In this document: piece after piece, positions 37,939-47,876 of the stretch
Position numbering within the stretch: position 1 is the stretch's first letter
How the letters are laid out: every line of letters begins with the position of its first letter
Assembly (NCBI GenBank): GCA_963704855.1
Contig: CAVPHY010000002.1
Span: 62,001-126,000 of the forward strand
Length of the DNA stretch: 64,000 bases
Direction: 5' to 3'
Origin: SZUA-36 sp963704855
GTDB taxonomy: Bacteria > Pseudomonadota > Gammaproteobacteria > Xanthomonadales > SZUA-36
Position numbers and translations under genes: made by a program
The notes under the pieces: model-generated
Told to the model about the DNA's origin: nothing
The model's database searches: none
Seen by the model: the letters and a program-made list of their open reading frames with translations, nothing else

Positions 37939-39010
37939 TCAGGTTTTCATGCCCAATGGATTGTTGGGGTCAACCCCCTTCATGAACAGCTTGTTACGGT
38001 CGAGATTGGTGACCTGGTAAACCAGGCCAAGCCAGTTATTCACGAGGGCCTTGGCGGTGTCACCCCAGGTGTTGTCCAGTGTAACTTCAATTTTCTCTTC
38101 AGATAAAACCGGTAAGGCCTGGCCGTTCGCCTGCGCCTGTCTTGCCCTATCAATAAATTCCTTGACGATCTCCACCGCCTCCGCGGAAAAATAATTCTCC
38201 GGAAACGGCGGTGGCGCATCCAGTTCTCCCGCCAGGTAACGCAACACCTCGCGCTTGTATTCCTTGAGCAGGCTGTTGCTGTCGTACTCGGGGTGGCCCT
38301 GGAAATAGATCATGCGAAACTGGTCCGGGCTGACCGCCATGTGCACACCGCCCGCTTCGCTTTCCACCAGCACGCGTCAGACCGGCACCTTCCAGTTGTT
38401 GCCGGGAAATTTCGTTGTAGCGCGAATGCGGCACATCGAAACGCGTGTTGATGTCCCTCAGCAATGGGTGACGCGGACTGCCGATGCGATGGCTGTAAAC
38501 ACCCCAGCGTTTGCGCGGCAGCGCCTGGCGCTCAATACCGTAAAAATACCTGAGCAGGGCGTGCGTCGCCAGGCAGGAACACAAGGTCGAGGCGACATTG
38601 TCCTCGGCCCAGCGCACCACCTCCATCAGCGGTTCCCAAAACGGCTCCTGCTCCAGGTTGGGGTTGGACATATTGGCGCCGGTGATGATCAGCGCGTCCA
38701 GACCCTGTTTTTGCAGGTTTTCAAATTTACAGTAGTAACGATCGATATATTCGAGGGTTTTCGCACTCCGCGGTAAACCGGGCAGAGAAAACGGGTACAC
38801 GTAGAACTGGGCGATGCGGTTGCAATTACCCACCAGGCGGATGAACTGCCGCTCGGTGGCCTCCAGCGCGGTATCCGGCATCATGTTCAGAAAGCCGATA
38901 TGCAGTTCGCGGATGTCCTGGTGCACCGCGCGGTCCAGCGACAGCACCTCGTGGCCCTGCTCACGCAGACGTGAAAAAGTGGGTAACTCGAGATGTTCGA
39001 CGAGTGGCAT
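37939..39010 (-). CDS. metA: Homoserine O-succinyltransferase, MetA family (one frameshift)
   Basis: About 356 residues after removing one extra base near 38377. The upstream frame ends after QLEGAGLTRAGG and the other continues with VLVESEAGGVHMAVSPDQFR. The catalytic Cys is in STLCSCLATHAL and the catalytic His in YFQGHPEYDSNS. MetA-family enzymes activate homoserine with succinyl-CoA or acetyl-CoA; the residue that sets this choice lies in the ITGANMSN loop, which has neither the classic Gly nor Glu neighbour, so the donor is left open. First gene of a metA-metY operon. Confidence 0.87.
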
Positions 39011-39035
39011 AGTTAGAGTTTAGCTCCTGGCGGCT

Positions 39036-39070
39036 AAAAAAAATGACCGGGCAATCAAGCCCGGTCATTT
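39036..39070 (-). terminator. Rho-independent terminator of fba
   Basis: On the minus strand a 12-bp stem (AAATGACCGGGC / GCCCGGTCATTT) with a 6-base loop runs directly into eight U residues, 25 bases after the fba stop. A strong intrinsic terminator. Confidence 0.9.
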
Positions 39071-39094
39071 CCAATACTATCTCTTATCCCGGCT

Positions 39095-40174
39095 TCAGGC
39101 ACCCGCTATGGATTTGCCTTTTGAACGGAGATCTTCACAGGCTTCCTGCAAACGTGCAACGATGCCTTCTTCACCCTGACGCAAATAGCCCCTCGGGTCG
39201 TAGAACTTCTTATATGGCGTGCCGTCATCCGGGTCGATCTGGAACTCAAAAGCACGCGCATGCTCATGTACGAACTTGCCAACCGGTTGTGAGAAAGCAA
39301 ACTGGGTATCGGTGTCAATGTTCATCTTGAACACGCCATAGCCAACGGCTTCGTGAATCTTGGCTTTTTCCGAACCGGAGCCACCGTGGAACACCAGGTG
39401 GAGCGGGTTTTTTGCCGTGTCACAGGTCTTTTGAACCAGTGCCTGTGAGTTTTTCAGAATCTCGGGCCGTAACTTGACGTTACCCGGCTTGTAAACACCA
39501 TGCACGTTGCCGAATGACGCGGCCACCGAGAAATGTCCGATCGGGTTCAGCAATTCATAGGCCCGCAAAACATCTTCCGGTTGGGTATAGAGTTTCGAGT
39601 TATCCGCACCCTCTTCAAAATCACTGCCGATGCCGTCTTCTTCACCACCGGTTACACCGAGTTCTATCTCCAGTGACATATCGATTTTGGCCATGCGCTT
39701 CAGGATCCTGGCGCACTCGCTGAGATTGAAGTCGATCGGGTCAGCCGAAAGATCCAGCATATGGGAGCTGAACAAGGGCTTTCCATGAATCTTGTAATAT
39801 TTCTCACCCTCATCAAGCAGGGCTTCGATCCAGGGTATCAGCGCCTTGTTGGCATGATCGGTATGCATGGCGACACATATGCCGTAATGCTCGGCCAGCA
39901 GGTGGGCATGTTGCGCCGCGGCAACCGAACCCATGACCTTGGCTTTGAATCCATCCTTCAACCCTTTACCGGCGTAGAACTGACCACCGGAATTGGATAA
40001 CTGGATGATAATATCTGAATTCGCCTTGGCTGCCGCTTCCATCACGGCGTTGATCGTATTGGTACCGGTTACGTTAACCGCAGGCAACGCATAACCACCT
40101 GACTTGGCCGCTTCAACCAGTGTTTTGTATCCTTTGCCGGTGACGACACCGGGCTTCAATGTAGTTTTGCTCAT
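39095..40174 (-). CDS. fbaA: Class II fructose-1,6-bisphosphate aldolase
   Basis: 359 residues from ATG 40174 (MSKTTLKPGVVTG), preceded by AGGAAC; an in-frame upstream Met at 40306 adds 44 residues foreign to the family. The length equals E. coli FbaA. Zinc ligands and active-site residues are in CVAMHTDHANK, SFGNVHGVY and VFHGGSGSEKAK, with the NIDTDTQFAF phosphate loop near the end. It is the cytoplasmic glycolytic/gluconeogenic aldolase. Monocistronic, with its own terminator. Confidence 0.93.
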   Translation of the reverse strand: MSKTTLKPGVVTGKGYKTLVEAAKSGGYALPAVNVTGTNTINAVMEAAAKANSDIIIQLSNSGGQFYAGKGLKDGFKAKVMGSVAAAQHAHLLAEHYGICVAMHTDHANKALIPWIEALLDEGEKYYKIHGKPLFSSHMLDLSADPIDFNLSECARILKRMAKIDMSLEIELGVTGGEEDGIGSDFEEGADNSKLYTQPEDVLRAYELLNPIGHFSVAASFGNVHGVYKPGNVKLRPEILKNSQALVQKTCDTAKNPLHLVFHGGSGSEKAKIHEAVGYGVFKMNIDTDTQFAFSQPVGKFVHEHARAFEFQIDPDDGTPYKKFYDPRGYLRQGEEGIVARLQEACEDLRSKGKSIAGA

Positions 40175-40348
40175 CTCTGTTCCTAGTTTAAAAACGCCTC
40201 TCCATTCTAGCGTATTTGCCCTCGTGATAAAGGGTCTCCGGCGAAGTTTTTCTGTTGTTCCCGAACCGCCGTACAGCGTACAGAGAAGACACACTTTCGA
40301 GCGCATGAGCCCTTTATTTATCGGGATTCATGAATGAACCGTCATTCA

Positions 40349-40362
40349 TTGACATAGGTCAA
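40349..40362 (+). promoter_or_regulatory. FNR/DNR-like palindrome before cytochrome 1
   Basis: TTGACATAGGTCAA has the TTGAC-N4-GTCAA shape of sites bound by FNR/DNR/NnrR-type regulators, 124 bases before the start codon. A close relative stands at the same place before cytochrome 2. Anaerobic or nitric-oxide control is inferred. Confidence 0.5.
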
Positions 40363-40379
40363 GGAAACTGGACTGGCTG

Positions 40380-40396
40380 TGTGACAAATTGTCACA
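40380..40396 (+). promoter_or_regulatory. 17-base palindrome TGTGACAAATTGTCACA
   Basis: A perfect odd-centred palindrome, starting 31 bases after the start of the FNR/DNR-like site. It resembles a CRP site but the spacer is 7 rather than 6, so another regulator or a promoter element is as likely. A degenerate copy occurs at the same spacing before cytochrome 2. Confidence 0.5.
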
Positions 40397-40485
40397 CGGG
40401 CGCGGTTTATCACAAAAGCGTCCTTTTCTTAATCTAGCTCCGTCTATTTCACAACCGCTGAAATACGGGCAAACGGGAGTAAGTC

Positions 40486-42805
40486 ATGAGGAGATATATC
40501 ATTTGGTCGCTCTTGGTAAGCATTACATTGTTATGTAGTGCCACCAACCTGGCCGCCAAGTCCGACAAAATAGACGGCGGCAATTACACAACTAAAGACA
40601 GTGAGTTTTATTTAACACCCGAGCAGTTGCTATTCATCAGACCCGGCCTGGTAATGGATATAACGAATGTCGTTATTCCGGCCGACCGCAAGGCAGAAGT
40701 CACCTTCACGTTGGCTGATCCTGCCGGTCTGCCATTAGACAGAACCGGTATTTACACCCCAGGACCTGTCAGCACCTCTTTCATCATTGCAAACATTCCG
40801 GCAGGTGAAGAAGCTTATTATTCCTATACCAAACGCATTCAGACCAGCCCGATCACGGGCAATTCCGCTGAACAGGGAACCTCCGATTCAGGTGGCACGT
40901 ATACGGAACTGAGTATCGGTACCTACAAGTATAAATTCGGTACGGTGCTTCCGGAAGGCTACGATAGAGATACCACCCATACCGTGGGTATTTATGCTTC
41001 ACGTAACCTGTCCGAGTTCGAATTGTCCACTTATTATGACAATGAACTTGAGCATTTCGTACCTTCGGGCAGCAGCCAGCCAATGCCACGTGACATCGTC
41101 ACCACCGAAACCTGTAATGGCCGTTGCCATGACCCGCTCGCGATTCATGGTGGCTCCCGCAGGGACATCGGCTTGTGCATTCTGTGCCATAACCCGAACC
41201 AGGATATCGACCCCGATACCGGTAACTCGGTTGACATGCCGGTGATGGTCCACAAGATCCACATGGGCGCCGGTCTGGCCAATGGCTATAACGTCATTGG
41301 TTACATGCAGTCAAATCATGATTACAGCGACGTTGTATACCCCGGCGCAATCAACGATTGTGAATCCTGCCATACCGGAGGAACACCCACCGCAGATATG
41401 CCGCTGGTTGCAAGCCCGAACCCCGTACCCGTATGTGATGGGTCCGGTGTTGGCGCCACCTGAACTGAATGGGGCGACCTCGATGCATTTGAGATTCACA
41501 TGAATACAGCCGACGGTCCGTTATTCGCGGCCAGCGGCAGGCGCAGGCTCAGCAATGACCGGTAAATGGGTCGCCGATGGTACCAAGTTTGTACTGGTCG
41601 ACAAGGCCACTGGCAATAGCGTACAGACACTTACGGTCAATGCCACCGGCTTTGGCTGCGTTGGCAACCCGCCAGGCGCCTTTGTAGGCACAGCCGCGAG
41701 GGATCATACCAACTGGCTGACCAACCCGTCCCGCAAAGACTGCGGCGCGTGTCATGACTCGGTTAATTGGGTAACCGGCGAAGGCCACGCAAGTGGTATC
41801 CCGCAGGAAGACGACAGCCGTTGCGGTAATTGTCACAGGCCTTTCGGTTCAGAGTTCGATCGTTCGGTCAGGGGCGCTCACTTGCAACTGTATCAATCAG
41901 CGCAACTGCCCAATCCAATCGTCGAGTTTCTTGATGTCACCAACTCTGGCCCGGGTGAAAAGCCAACCGTAACTTTCTCTTTGAAAGGCAAGAATGGCCC
42001 GATACACCCAGGTTCGATGGACCGCGCGCTGTTTGTAATCACCGGACCAAATGAAGACTGGGAATATGAAAAGTTCTATGTAAGCGAAGATGTGACCTCA
42101 GCAGTTCAGTCTGGTAATAACTGGGCCTATACTTTTGCAACACCTCTTCCTGCAGACGCAACAGGGTCATTTACCGTCAGCTTTGAAGGTCGTATCGAGG
42201 CAAACGTTAACATGGGTGACGGACCGGAAGCGGAACGTGACTACGCGGAAAACCCAATGAAGGCGTTTGCCGTGACAGACAGTTCAGCCAACGCGCGCCG
42301 CAAAGTTGTTGACGATGCCAAATGTGAAGCCTGCCATCTCAACCTGTCCCTGCACGGCGGTAACCGTCACGACGTAACCTATTGCAGTTCATGTCATTCG
42401 GCTGACCTGGTCGATATCGCTGATATACCTGAATCTGTCCATATGAAATGGATGATCCACAAGATTCACCGTGGTGCAGAGCTTGAGAACGGTTATATCG
42501 TGATTCGCTCAAGAGGCACGTATGACTTCAGCAATATCCACTTCACAGGTGATCTGCGTAATTGCGATGCATGCCACGTCAATGGCACGCAGAATGTACC
42601 CATCGCTGACGGCGCACTGCCGACGATCACCAACAATGCATGGTGGACTCCGATGGCGCCCCAGGCAGCAGCCTGCTTAAGTTGTCATGATGACGACGAT
42701 TCAGCTGCGCATGCCTACTCCAACACCGCGTTCTTTGGCGAGTCCTGCTCGACCTGTCACGGTGAAGGAAAATCGGCTTCAGTGGATAAGGTTCACGCCC
42801 ACTAA
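40486..42805 (+). CDS. OmcA/MtrC-type decaheme c-type cytochrome, copy 1 (in-frame TGA and one frameshift)
   Basis: About 772 residues after reading through TGA at 41461-41463 and removing one extra base near 41539. Signal peptide (about 1-25) ends at NLAAKS; no convincing lipobox. Ten heme sites: CNGRCH (CX3CH), then CILCH, CESCH, CGACH, CGNCH, a beta-domain gap, and CEACH, CSSCH, CDACH, CLSCH, CSTCH. The two groups of five separated by about 150 residues match the pentaheme domains II and IV of MtrC. It carries electrons, probably to extracellular or periplasmic acceptors. First of three tandem paralogues, followed by its own terminator. Confidence 0.85.
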
Positions 42806-42844
42806 GGCCAACCATTAAACAGGCCTACAAGCCTGAATTAAGAT

Positions 42845-42874
42845 GCAGGGTGCTTCGGCACCCTGCTTTTTTTT
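42845..42874 (+). terminator. Rho-independent terminator after cytochrome 1
   Basis: Perfect 9-bp stem GCAGGGTGC / GCACCCTGC with a TTCG tetraloop followed by eight T. Very strong intrinsic terminator, so cytochrome 2 needs its own promoter. Confidence 0.95.
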
Positions 42875-42901
42875 GACTCGGGAAAACCATTTACCCCATA
42901 A

Positions 42902-42949
42902 CTGACCTAGGTCAACGTAAACAGCCTGATCATGTGGGAAATTGTCGTG
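42902..42949 (+). promoter_or_regulatory. Paired sites before cytochrome 2, matching those before cytochrome 1
   Basis: CTGACCTAGGTCAA (42902-42915) and TGTGGGAAATTGTCGTG (42933-42949) are related to the two palindromes before cytochrome 1, with the same 31-base start-to-start distance. A TCCGTCTGTTTCACAA block follows at 42990. The two genes probably share control or were duplicated with their promoter. Confidence 0.5.
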
Positions 42950-43038
42950 AGGGTGAGATCAACCGAAAACACCCATTTCAAAGATGAGTTCCGTCTGTTT
43001 CACAATCGATGATATGACGGTCACAACAGGAGCAAGTC

Positions 43039-45213
43039 ATGAGGGTAAAAATCATTTGGTCACTATTGGTGAGCATCGCGTGTCTTTGCAGTGCAACTAA
43101 CCTGGCCGCCAAATCAGAGGCCGCTGATAGCGGTAATTACACGACCAAGGACAAGGAATTCTACCTGACGCCTGAGCAGTTGATTTATATCAGACCCGGT
43201 CTGGATATTGAAATTGTAAATGTCGTGCTTCCGGCTGATAAGCAACTGGAAGTCACCTATACCATCAAGGATCCTGCTGGTTTGCCATTGGATCATGATG
43301 GTGTTTACACACCTGGCGAAGTTGACATGCGCTTGACACTGGCCAACATTCCGATGGGTGAAGAGCAGAAAGTCAGGCTCGCATACGAGCGCATTGACAG
43401 AAACGGTACGCTTACACAAATGGCGCCGGGAACGTACAAATACAAATTTGACTATGTTTATGATGCCGATATGGATACCACGAACACACTGGTATTGGGC
43501 GGCCGTCGTGACCTGCGCGAATTCGAACTCGACCGTTATGCCGATAATGCGATACAAACCTGGGTTCCCAGCGGTTTGTTCGATGCGGTACCCCGGGATA
43601 TCGTGACCACCGACACCTGTAACCGCTGTCATGATCCGCTGGAACTACACGGTCGCTGGCTGCAGCCGCAGGCCTGCACGCAGTGCCACAATGAGACGGG
43701 CAACACCCGCTTTGAAGAACTGATCCACGCGGTCCACGCAGCAGGAGAAGCAGGCGGGCACGACTTCTCAGCAGTGACCTATCCCGTCGCACTGAACGCT
43801 TGTGAAGTGTGTCACACCGGTGGCACCCCGACGGAGAACTTCCCGCTGGTTGCCAACCCCAATCCGATACCGGTATGTGATATGTCCGGCATTGGCGCAA
43901 CCCTGCTGGAATGGGGTGACCTCGATTCATTCGAAATCCACGTGAATACCGCCGATGGTCCGCTATTCGCTGCAACTGCAGGCGAAGGCTCGGCGATGAC
44001 CGGTAAATGGGTCGGTAATGGTTCCAAATTTGTGCTGGTAGATAAAGCCACCAGCAAAACCCTCCAGACACTTTACGTTAACACCACGGTCTTTGGATGC
44101 GTAAGCAATGCCCCCGGCACCTTCAGAGGTGAAGCAGGCGCGCAACACACCAACTGGCTGGATCACCCAAGCCGCGTGGTTTGCGGCGCATGCCATAGTG
44201 ATATCGATTTCGAAAACGGCGTTGGCCATATCGCCATGTCAACCGATGACGTTTGTGGCAACTGCCACAGACCCGATACCGGTAAGGAATTTGACCGGTC
44301 GGTTAAAGGTGCGCACACAGAACTCTACAAATCATCACAGTTCCCCGGCGTCATCGTTGAGTTTTTGGAAGTCACCAACTCCGGCCCCGGCGAGCATCCT
44401 ACCGTGACATTCTCCGTGAGCAGCAAGAATGGCCCGCTCAACCCGGCTAATATGAACCGTCTCAGGTTCAAACTTTCTGGACCGAACGAAGACTTCAACT
44501 TCTATGTAAGTGAAGACGTGGAGAATTATGTCCAGGTGGGTAATAACTGGGCCTACACCTTTGAAGCCGCACTTCCAGCAGATGCTGAAGGCTCCTACAC
44601 GGTCAGCGTCGAAGCACGGAATACCATTGATGTCGATCTCGGCGGTGAAATATCCTCAGAACGTGATACCGCAGAGAACCCTCTGCTGGCATTCGCTGTT
44701 ACCGATGATAACGCGATGTGGCGGCGCACCATTGTGGATGATTACAATTGTGAAAACTGCCATTCCAACCTGTCCTTCCACGGTGGTAACCGGCATGACC
44801 CGGACTATTGTGGTGTTTGCCATATGCCAGAGGCAACCGCTGATGGAGAACAGACGATAGCCCTCAAGTACATGGTCCACAGCATTCACCGTGGCGCAGA
44901 GCTTGAGAATGGTTTTGCAATTGGTAGCCATGACTACAGTGAAATTGAGTATCCGGGCGATCTGCGTAACTGTGATGCGTGTCACACCGGCAATTCACAG
45001 CAGATTCCGATTGCACAGGGCGCACTGCCGACGATGACACCGCAGGCGTGGTGGTCACCGATGCAACCCGAAGCAGCTGCTTGCCTGAGCTGTCACGATG
45101 GCGATGACGCAGCAGTACACGCCTATACCAACACCGCGTTCTTTGGCGAGTCGTGCTCAACCTGCCATGGTGAAGGGAAATCAGCTTCAGTGGATAAGGT
45201 TCACGCTCAATAA
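43039..45213 (+). CDS. OmcA/MtrC-type decaheme c-type cytochrome, copy 2 (intact)
   Basis: 724 residues, uninterrupted. Signal peptide about 1-25 (WSLLVSIACLCSATNLAA). Ten CXXCH sites: CNRCH, CTQCH, CEVCH, CGACH, CGNCH in the first pentaheme domain, and CENCH, CGVCH, CDACH, CLSCH, CSTCH in the second, with an N-terminal and a central beta domain. All ten are standard CXXCH; the first has lost the extra residue found in copies 1 and 3, and the first pentaheme region is shorter. Export and heme ligation in the periplasm are expected. Its final HGEGKSASVDKVHA tail is identical to copy 1. Confidence 0.92.
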   Translation: MRVKIIWSLLVSIACLCSATNLAAKSEAADSGNYTTKDKEFYLTPEQLIYIRPGLDIEIVNVVLPADKQLEVTYTIKDPAGLPLDHDGVYTPGEVDMRLTLANIPMGEEQKVRLAYERIDRNGTLTQMAPGTYKYKFDYVYDADMDTTNTLVLGGRRDLREFELDRYADNAIQTWVPSGLFDAVPRDIVTTDTCNRCHDPLELHGRWLQPQACTQCHNETGNTRFEELIHAVHAAGEAGGHDFSAVTYPVALNACEVCHTGGTPTENFPLVANPNPIPVCDMSGIGATLLEWGDLDSFEIHVNTADGPLFAATAGEGSAMTGKWVGNGSKFVLVDKATSKTLQTLYVNTTVFGCVSNAPGTFRGEAGAQHTNWLDHPSRVVCGACHSDIDFENGVGHIAMSTDDVCGNCHRPDTGKEFDRSVKGAHTELYKSSQFPGVIVEFLEVTNSGPGEHPTVTFSVSSKNGPLNPANMNRLRFKLSGPNEDFNFYVSEDVENYVQVGNNWAYTFEAALPADAEGSYTVSVEARNTIDVDLGGEISSERDTAENPLLAFAVTDDNAMWRRTIVDDYNCENCHSNLSFHGGNRHDPDYCGVCHMPEATADGEQTIALKYMVHSIHRGAELENGFAIGSHDYSEIEYPGDLRNCDACHTGNSQQIPIAQGALPTMTPQAWWSPMQPEAAACLSCHDGDDAAVHAYTNTAFFGESCSTCHGEGKSASVDKVHAQ

Positions 45214-45250
45214 GGTCAGTTGTTATACAGGCTTACGAGCCAGAGTAAGA

Positions 45251-45280
45251 TGCAGGGTGCTTCTGGCACCCTGCATTTTT
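45251..45280 (+). terminator. Rho-independent terminator after cytochrome 2
   Basis: 10-bp stem TGCAGGGTGC / GCACCCTGCA with a 5-base loop and five T. Nearly the same hairpin as after cytochrome 1, consistent with tandem duplication that included the terminator. Confidence 0.92.
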
Positions 45281-45437
45281 ATTGCCTATAAATTATGTTC
45301 TTAATCGTCATGATTTTTGTAATCAACGGAATATCTTTTTTCGGGTAATAGGGTATGATTCCGCAGTATATAATTACTAATAATCAGTCACCGTCGAATC
45401 CAGCGAGAGGAAAAGACGGATAAATCGGGAGTCTGCG

Positions 45438-47752
45438 ATGAAGATGAGAGATATACGGCCGTTACTTATCGGCATGCTGTGTTTATTCGGTGCGGCTGAC
45501 CTGGCTGCCAGGTCAGAAACAGTGGACAGCGGCGGGTATACTACCAAGGACAGTGAGTTCTACCTGACACCGGAGCAATTACTGTTTATCCGGCCCGGTC
45601 TGATACTGACAATTGTCGACGTTGTAATTCCAACTGACCGTCAAACAGAGGTAACCTTCACACTTACTGACCCCGCGGGGCTGCCACTGGACCGGACCGG
45701 GGTTTTCACACCCGGCCCCGTCAGCACTTCTTTTGTTCTTTCATATATCCCGGCCTATGAAGAGGCCTATGTTGCTTACACCACCCGTGTGCAAACCAGC
45801 CCGATTACGGGTGATTCCGCGGTACAGGCATCCACCGACTCAGGCGGAAGCTATACCGAACTGAGTGTCGGTACCTACAAGTATAAGTTCGGTACAACAG
45901 TGCCAGAGGGTTACGATAAGGACGCCACCACCACCCTGGGTGTCTACGCGGTACGTAATCTGTCGGAGTTCGATCTCGGCAGCTATGTCGCCAACGAACT
46001 CGATCACTTTGTTCCCTCAGGTCAGGGTGAACCATCGCCACGGGATATCGTCACCACCGAAACCTGCAATGGCCGGTGTCACAATCCGCTCGCCATACAC
46101 GGCGGATCACGCCAGGAAGTGGGATTGTGCATCCTGTGCCATAACCCAACTCAGAGCATCGACCCGGATACCGGCAATTCGGTTGATATGCCCCTGATGA
46201 TCCACAAGATCCACATGGGTGAAAACCTCAGTGAGGATTACACGATCATCGGTTACCAGCAGTCTGTTCATAACTACAACGATGTTGTCTACCCTGCCCC
46301 CATCAGTGAATGTACAGACTGTCATACCGGTGGAATAACCACTGATAACTTCCCGATGATAGCGACTCCTTCGGCAGCACTTGTATGTGACAGTTCCGGC
46401 GTGGGTGAGGTCGTTCTGCAATGGCAATATACCGATAATGTTGAGCTCCGGGTTCGCACCGCATCCAATCCGGAAGGTAGTATTTTCGGTATCGGTGGTC
46501 CTACGGGTACGGCCGCAACGGGCAAATGGGTTTCCAATGGCACCTGGTTTGACCTCTACGATCTGAACACCAGGAAACTGGTTCAGTCAGTTCCGGTCAA
46601 TGCCACCGTGCTGGGCTGTGTCAGCAATGCCCCCGGTTCGTTCAGGGGGGTGCCAGGCGCCCAGCATACCAACTGGATGGATCACCCGAGCCGCAAGACC
46701 TGTGGTTCCTGCCACGATTACATCAACTGGGAAACCGGTGAAGGCCATTCCGAATACAACCTGGTCATGGCCGACGACATCACCTGCAACCACTGTCACG
46801 TACCTGACAGCGGTGTTGAATTTGACCGGTCTGTTACCGGCGCGCACACCCAACTCTACAAGTCAGCCCAGTTCCCCGGCGTGCTGGTCAGGTTCATTGA
46901 AGTCACCAATACCAACCCGGGTGACCGCCCGACCGTGAAGTTCTCGGTTGGCAGTAAATATGGACCGCTCGATCCGGCCAAGCTGGACCGTTTCAGGTTG
47001 AGCTTGTCCGGGCCAAACGATGATTACAGCTTCAGGATCCAGGAGATCGCAAGCGGTGCCGTCGTGTGGGCGGGTGACAACACCTGGACCTATACCTTTG
47101 TCCAGCCTTTGCCCATGGATGCTGAAGGCTCTTTTACCATCAGCGTCGAGAGCCGCAACCTGGTTCCGATTGACTTTGGTGATACGGTGTCCCAGCAACG
47201 TGACAACGCGGAGAACCCAAGTATCGCGTTTGCGGTCACCGATACCGCGCCACGCCCCGGCGAATGGTGGTTGACGATTTTAAATGCGAAAGCTGCCACT
47301 CCAACCTGGTATTCCATGGCGGCGCCCGGCATGACCCGCAGTATTGCGACACCTGCCACATGCCGGAAGCTCTCGATTTTGATGGAACCCAGACGATCCA
47401 TTTCAAATACATGATCCACAGCATCCACCGTGGTGAAGAACTCGAAAACGGATTCTCGGTCGCCGGCCATGACTACAGTGACGTCGTTTACCCCGGTGAC
47501 CTGCGTGACTGCGATAGCTGCCATGTCAACAATTCCCAACAGGTACCGGTTGACAGTACTGCGCTTCCGACGATAACACCGCAGGCGTGGTGGAGTCCGA
47601 TGGCGCCCAACACGGCTGCCTGCCTGAGCTGTCATGATGATGACGATGCAGCAACGCATGCCTACTCCAACACGGCGTTTTTCGGCGAGTCCTGCGGGAC
47701 CTGTCATGGCGAGGGCAGGATAGCAGCGGTAGACAAGGTTCACGCGCAGTGA
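45438..47752 (+). CDS. OmcA/MtrC-type decaheme c-type cytochrome, copy 3 (one frameshift)
   Basis: About 771 residues if one C is restored in the CCCC run at 47255-47258; the upstream frame then joins MVVDDFKCESCH. Signal peptide about 1-26 (LLIGMLCLFGAADLAARS). Ten heme sites: CNGRCH (CX3CH), CILCH, CTDCH, CGSCH, CNHCH, then CESCH, CDTCH, CDSCH, CLSCH, CGTCH. It is closest to copy 1 in its N-terminal half, including the CX3CH site at the same residue (210). Its upstream region lacks the paired sites found before copies 1 and 2, so it may be regulated differently. A separate terminator follows. Confidence 0.88.
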
Positions 47753-47785
47753 CATTACCTGGCCAGGCTGCTATCAAACCTATTC

Positions 47786-47821
47786 ACCCTGCGGTATGAC
47801 CTGGCATACTGCAGGGTTTTT
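47786..47821 (+). terminator. Rho-independent terminator after cytochrome 3
   Basis: 12-bp stem CCCTGCGGTATG / CATACTGCAGGG with one G-U pair, a short loop and five T. It separates the cytochrome array from the glycosyltransferase genes. Confidence 0.88.
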
Positions 47822-47876
47822 GTACCGTTCATGGAGTGAGTGATATTAAATTCATGATGTAATACTATGCCCATCT

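Larger units (their letters stand above)
40175..40485. promoter_or_regulatory. Intergenic region upstream of cytochrome 1
   Basis: About 310 bases between fba and the first decaheme cytochrome. It contains an 8-bp hairpin ATGAATGA/TCATTCAT (40330-40349), the two palindromes listed separately, and a block TCCGTCTATTTCACAA (40439) that recurs before cytochrome 2. No coding sequence is seen. Confidence 0.6.

Noticed and set aside
40380..40396. CRP (cAMP) site
   Set aside because: The palindrome has a 7-base spacer between TGTGA and TCACA instead of 6, so a canonical CRP site is not supported.
41461..41463. TGA read as selenocysteine
   Set aside because: The aligned residue in paralogues is Leu or Val, not Cys; no selenocysteine insertion hairpin is evident, and a frameshift lies close by.
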